NCBI GenBank assembly: GCA_046727175.1 | Contig: JBKPCD010000004.1 | Location: 1-10,286 of the forward strand | DNA from: JBKPCD01 sp046727175 | GTDB lineage: Bacteria; Acidobacteriota; Vicinamibacteria; Vicinamibacterales; 2-12-FULL-66-21 | Direction of reading: 5' to 3' | Length of the DNA stretch: 10,286 bases | Shown: positions 9,019-10,286 of the stretch, one piece after another | Numbering within the stretch: position 1 is the first letter of the stretch | Layout: each line of letters begins with the position of its first letter | Notes under the pieces: model-generated | Told to the model about the DNA's origin: nothing | Database searches by the model: none | Seen by the model: only the letters and a program-made list of their open reading frames with translations | Made by a program: the position numbers and the translations under genes

Positions 9019-9038
9019 TGGTGACGGTTTCGTCTAAC

Positions 9039-9503
9039 TCACTTTCGATCGGTGAGCGTCAGAACCTCACGTTCCTTGTCCACGACTCGTGAAACCCCTG
9101 CCACGTCGATGGACGCAGCGGGCGGCACTGAGGGCTTGGTCGCCAGTTCCAGGAAGGATCCGTTCTGGAGATCGAGCGCCGGCTTCCCGTTGCGTTCAAC
9201 AACCGTCCCTCGCGCCTCGACGTGCGCATCCTTCGTTGGATAGCCGGACTGGCGAATGATCCGCCGCAGTTGAGGCAGCGTAATCGCGTTGCCGGGCTTG
9301 AGGCGAATGTCTGCGCTCGCCTTCTCGAGGGAGATGTCAACGGACTCAACGCCCTCGAGCTTCTTGATGGCCACGCTCACGGCGTGGGCACAGAACGTTC
9401 AATCCATTCCGAGCACGTTCAACTGCACTCGTCGCAGCTCGGCTGCCGCGATGGACGGCAACAGGAGTAGCAGGGCCGCCGTGGTCCGAGCGATCAGGTT
9501 CAT
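9039..9503 (-). CDS. Secreted HMA/MerP-like metal-binding protein, probable selenoprotein (in-frame TGA = Sec35)
   Basis: The product is 154 aa if TGA at 9399-9401 is read through. The start ATG (9503) is followed by a signal peptide, MNLIARTTAALLLLLPSIAAA. The HMA fold (about residues 26-92) begins VQLNVLGMD, then TGA, then TFCAHAVSVAIKKLEGVESV and DISLEKASADIRLKPGN. The family metal site is G-M-x-C-x-x-C, and the TGA occupies exactly the first Cys, giving GMD-Sec-TFC. The reading frame and homology continue intact for 119 codons after the TGA. A C-terminal extension (VEARGTVVERNGKPALDLQN) follows the HMA part. A stem-loop suited to a bacterial SECIS lies just downstream of the TGA. The gene begins 2 nt after the outer-membrane protein gene. 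HMA proteins of this class bind Cu(I), Hg(II) or similar soft metals in the periplasm. Alternatives are a Cys-to-stop mutation in a decaying gene, or a start downstream of the metal site. Confidence 0.75.
9361..9395 (-). promoter_or_regulatory. Putative SECIS-like stem-loop
   Basis: On the minus strand, CCACGC (9387-9382) pairs with GCGTGG (9376-9371) around the loop CGTGA. Beyond a C.C mismatch, GTG/CAT and TTC/GAA extend the helix to 9395 and 9361. The apical loop contains GU and starts 17 nt after the TGA. Bacterial SECIS elements sit within the coding sequence directly after the UGA and show this kind of spacing and a G/GU-containing apical loop. The pairing is seen directly; SelB binding is inferred. 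Confidence 0.5.
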
Positions 9504-9505
9504 GA

Positions 9506-10286
9506 TCAGTGTCCCTTTCCCTTCGAGGGCCAGAAGAAGTACGTAAAATTGAGCCCGAAACGGAATCGTTCGTCCGGCTGCATCGGTCGATTGCGCTGAT
9601 AAACCGGGAACAGCACGCCGCTTTCGATCGCGTAAGCCTTGTAGAGCAGCAGCATCGTCGGCCCGACCAACGCGATGCGGCCGCCGGTGTCGGACATCGG
9701 CTGACCGCCGTGGAGGGTTGAGCCCGTGATATCGCCAGCGGCCTCGATGAAGAAACGCAGATCAGGCTTCGGATAGTCCTTCCGCCACGCCGGTGGACGG
9801 TACCCATATACAAGACTGAACGACGCGACAGAACCAAGCTGATCGCCGTCGCGCTCCGCGTGATGGACATAGGTGGCTCCCGCCCAGACATAGTGCGACC
9901 GCGAGGCGTAGCCGCTGGTCAGCGAGAGAAGCCCGCCGGCGAGGTCGCGATTTCCCCACGTTGTGAATCGAGCGGCAGAAGGCCCCGACGTAGACGGTTG
10001 ATTCGAGTCGGGCGCCTTCGCCGATTGGGCGCGTCTGAAAACGCCATCCGAGCAGCGACTCGAGGTCCGGGTTGCCGGACATCATCGCCATCATGCGTCC
10101 CGACGGCATTGCGTTCGAGTCGCTCAGCGGGATTGGTAGAGAGCGGGAGATCTGCAACTTTTCAGTGATGCCAAAGCTGATCATGCTTCGCAGGAGTGCG
10201 CTCGTGTCGGCGGGCCCGTCCATGACCTGGCCCATCCACGCTTGATCAAAGGACCATCCTCCTTTGCCCAGCGTCGGCGTGGCGGC
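9506..10286 (-). pseudogene. Outer-membrane beta-barrel protein, 5'-partial with two single-base frameshifts
   Basis: The reading frame is open at the right edge (ATPTLGKGGWSFDQAWMGQV, then SMISFGITEKLQISRSLPIP) and runs to VYVGAF near 9978. A different frame then gives LPLDSQRGEIATSPAGF to about 9929. A third frame gives LSLTSGYASRSHYVWAG, VYGYRPPAWRKDYPKPDLRF, TGGRIALVGPTMLLLYKAYA and RFRFGLNFTYFFWPSKGKGH, ending at TGA 9508-9506. Each switch equals one missing base after a TT. Joined, they form one continuous protein with alternating strands and aromatic girdles (TGYASRS, RFGLNFTYFFW), typical of an acidobacterial-type outer-membrane barrel. Its function is unknown, but linkage to the metal-binding gene 2 nt downstream suggests envelope metal handling. 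Either the gene is broken or the assembly has indels. The start lies outside the window. Confidence 0.65.

Larger units (their letters stand above)
8400..9038. other. Stretch with no confidently supported gene
   Basis: A minus-strand frame (8396-8944, 182 codons) ends in ATGA over the kinase start and has one protein-like stretch (DQRPVRRLGDVREWRVTVAA). Its N-terminal part looks random, and competing frames on both strands (8497-8853 minus, 8612-8836 plus) are equally open. I do not recognise any of them. A remnant of a gene upstream of the kinase is possible. The right part, about 8880-9038, carries short repeats. Confidence 0.4.

Overview
The window is high-GC bacterial DNA. Its gene content fits an Acidobacteriota-like soil bacterium: an ADOP/MacB-type permease without its own ATPase, a Hanks-type kinase fused to a TolB-like domain and TPRs, DUF1254/DUF1214 proteins, and a TonB-less outer-membrane barrel next to an HMA protein. 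This placement rests on gene style, not on any marker gene. Almost everything except the permease is on the minus strand.

Left end (1-2480): the N-terminal 71 codons of an ECF sigma factor run off the left edge on the minus strand. Behind it lies a short remnant of a DUF1254 gene. A plus-strand membrane protein follows. It looks like a chimera: a YbaY-like signal peptide and first strand are joined in frame to an ADOP permease that has lost its first membrane helix and most of its first periplasmic domain.

Middle (2481-5396): a gene-poor stretch holds the 5' half of a tRNA-Ser(GGA) gene, cut off in the anticodon stem. Next come two adjacent minus-strand DUF1254/DUF1214 genes. The downstream one is intact (461 aa). 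The upstream one lacks its N-terminal half and carries an in-frame TAA. The pair is bracketed by two copies of a 31-bp direct repeat (26/31 identical), and the truncation point is at one of them.

Right middle (5397-9038): a kinase-TolB-TPR regulator and a small NTF2/lumazine-binding-like protein form a minus-strand operon ending in a cruciform-like inverted repeat. The kinase start is frameshifted just before the glycine-rich loop. This unit is flanked on both sides by copies of short repeat elements (an exact 17-mer and a second related element).

Right end (9039-10286): a minus-strand operon encodes an outer-membrane beta-barrel protein (5' end outside the window, with two apparent single-base deletions) and, 2 nt after it, a secreted HMA/MerP-like metal-binding protein. 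In the HMA protein the first Cys of the GMxCxxC metal site is a TGA codon, and a stem-loop lies just downstream with its apical loop starting 17 nt after the TGA. The best reading is a selenocysteine-containing metal chaperone (GMD-Sec-TFC), the most interesting item here. The caveat is that several neighbouring genes carry lesions, so decay or sequence error must be excluded.
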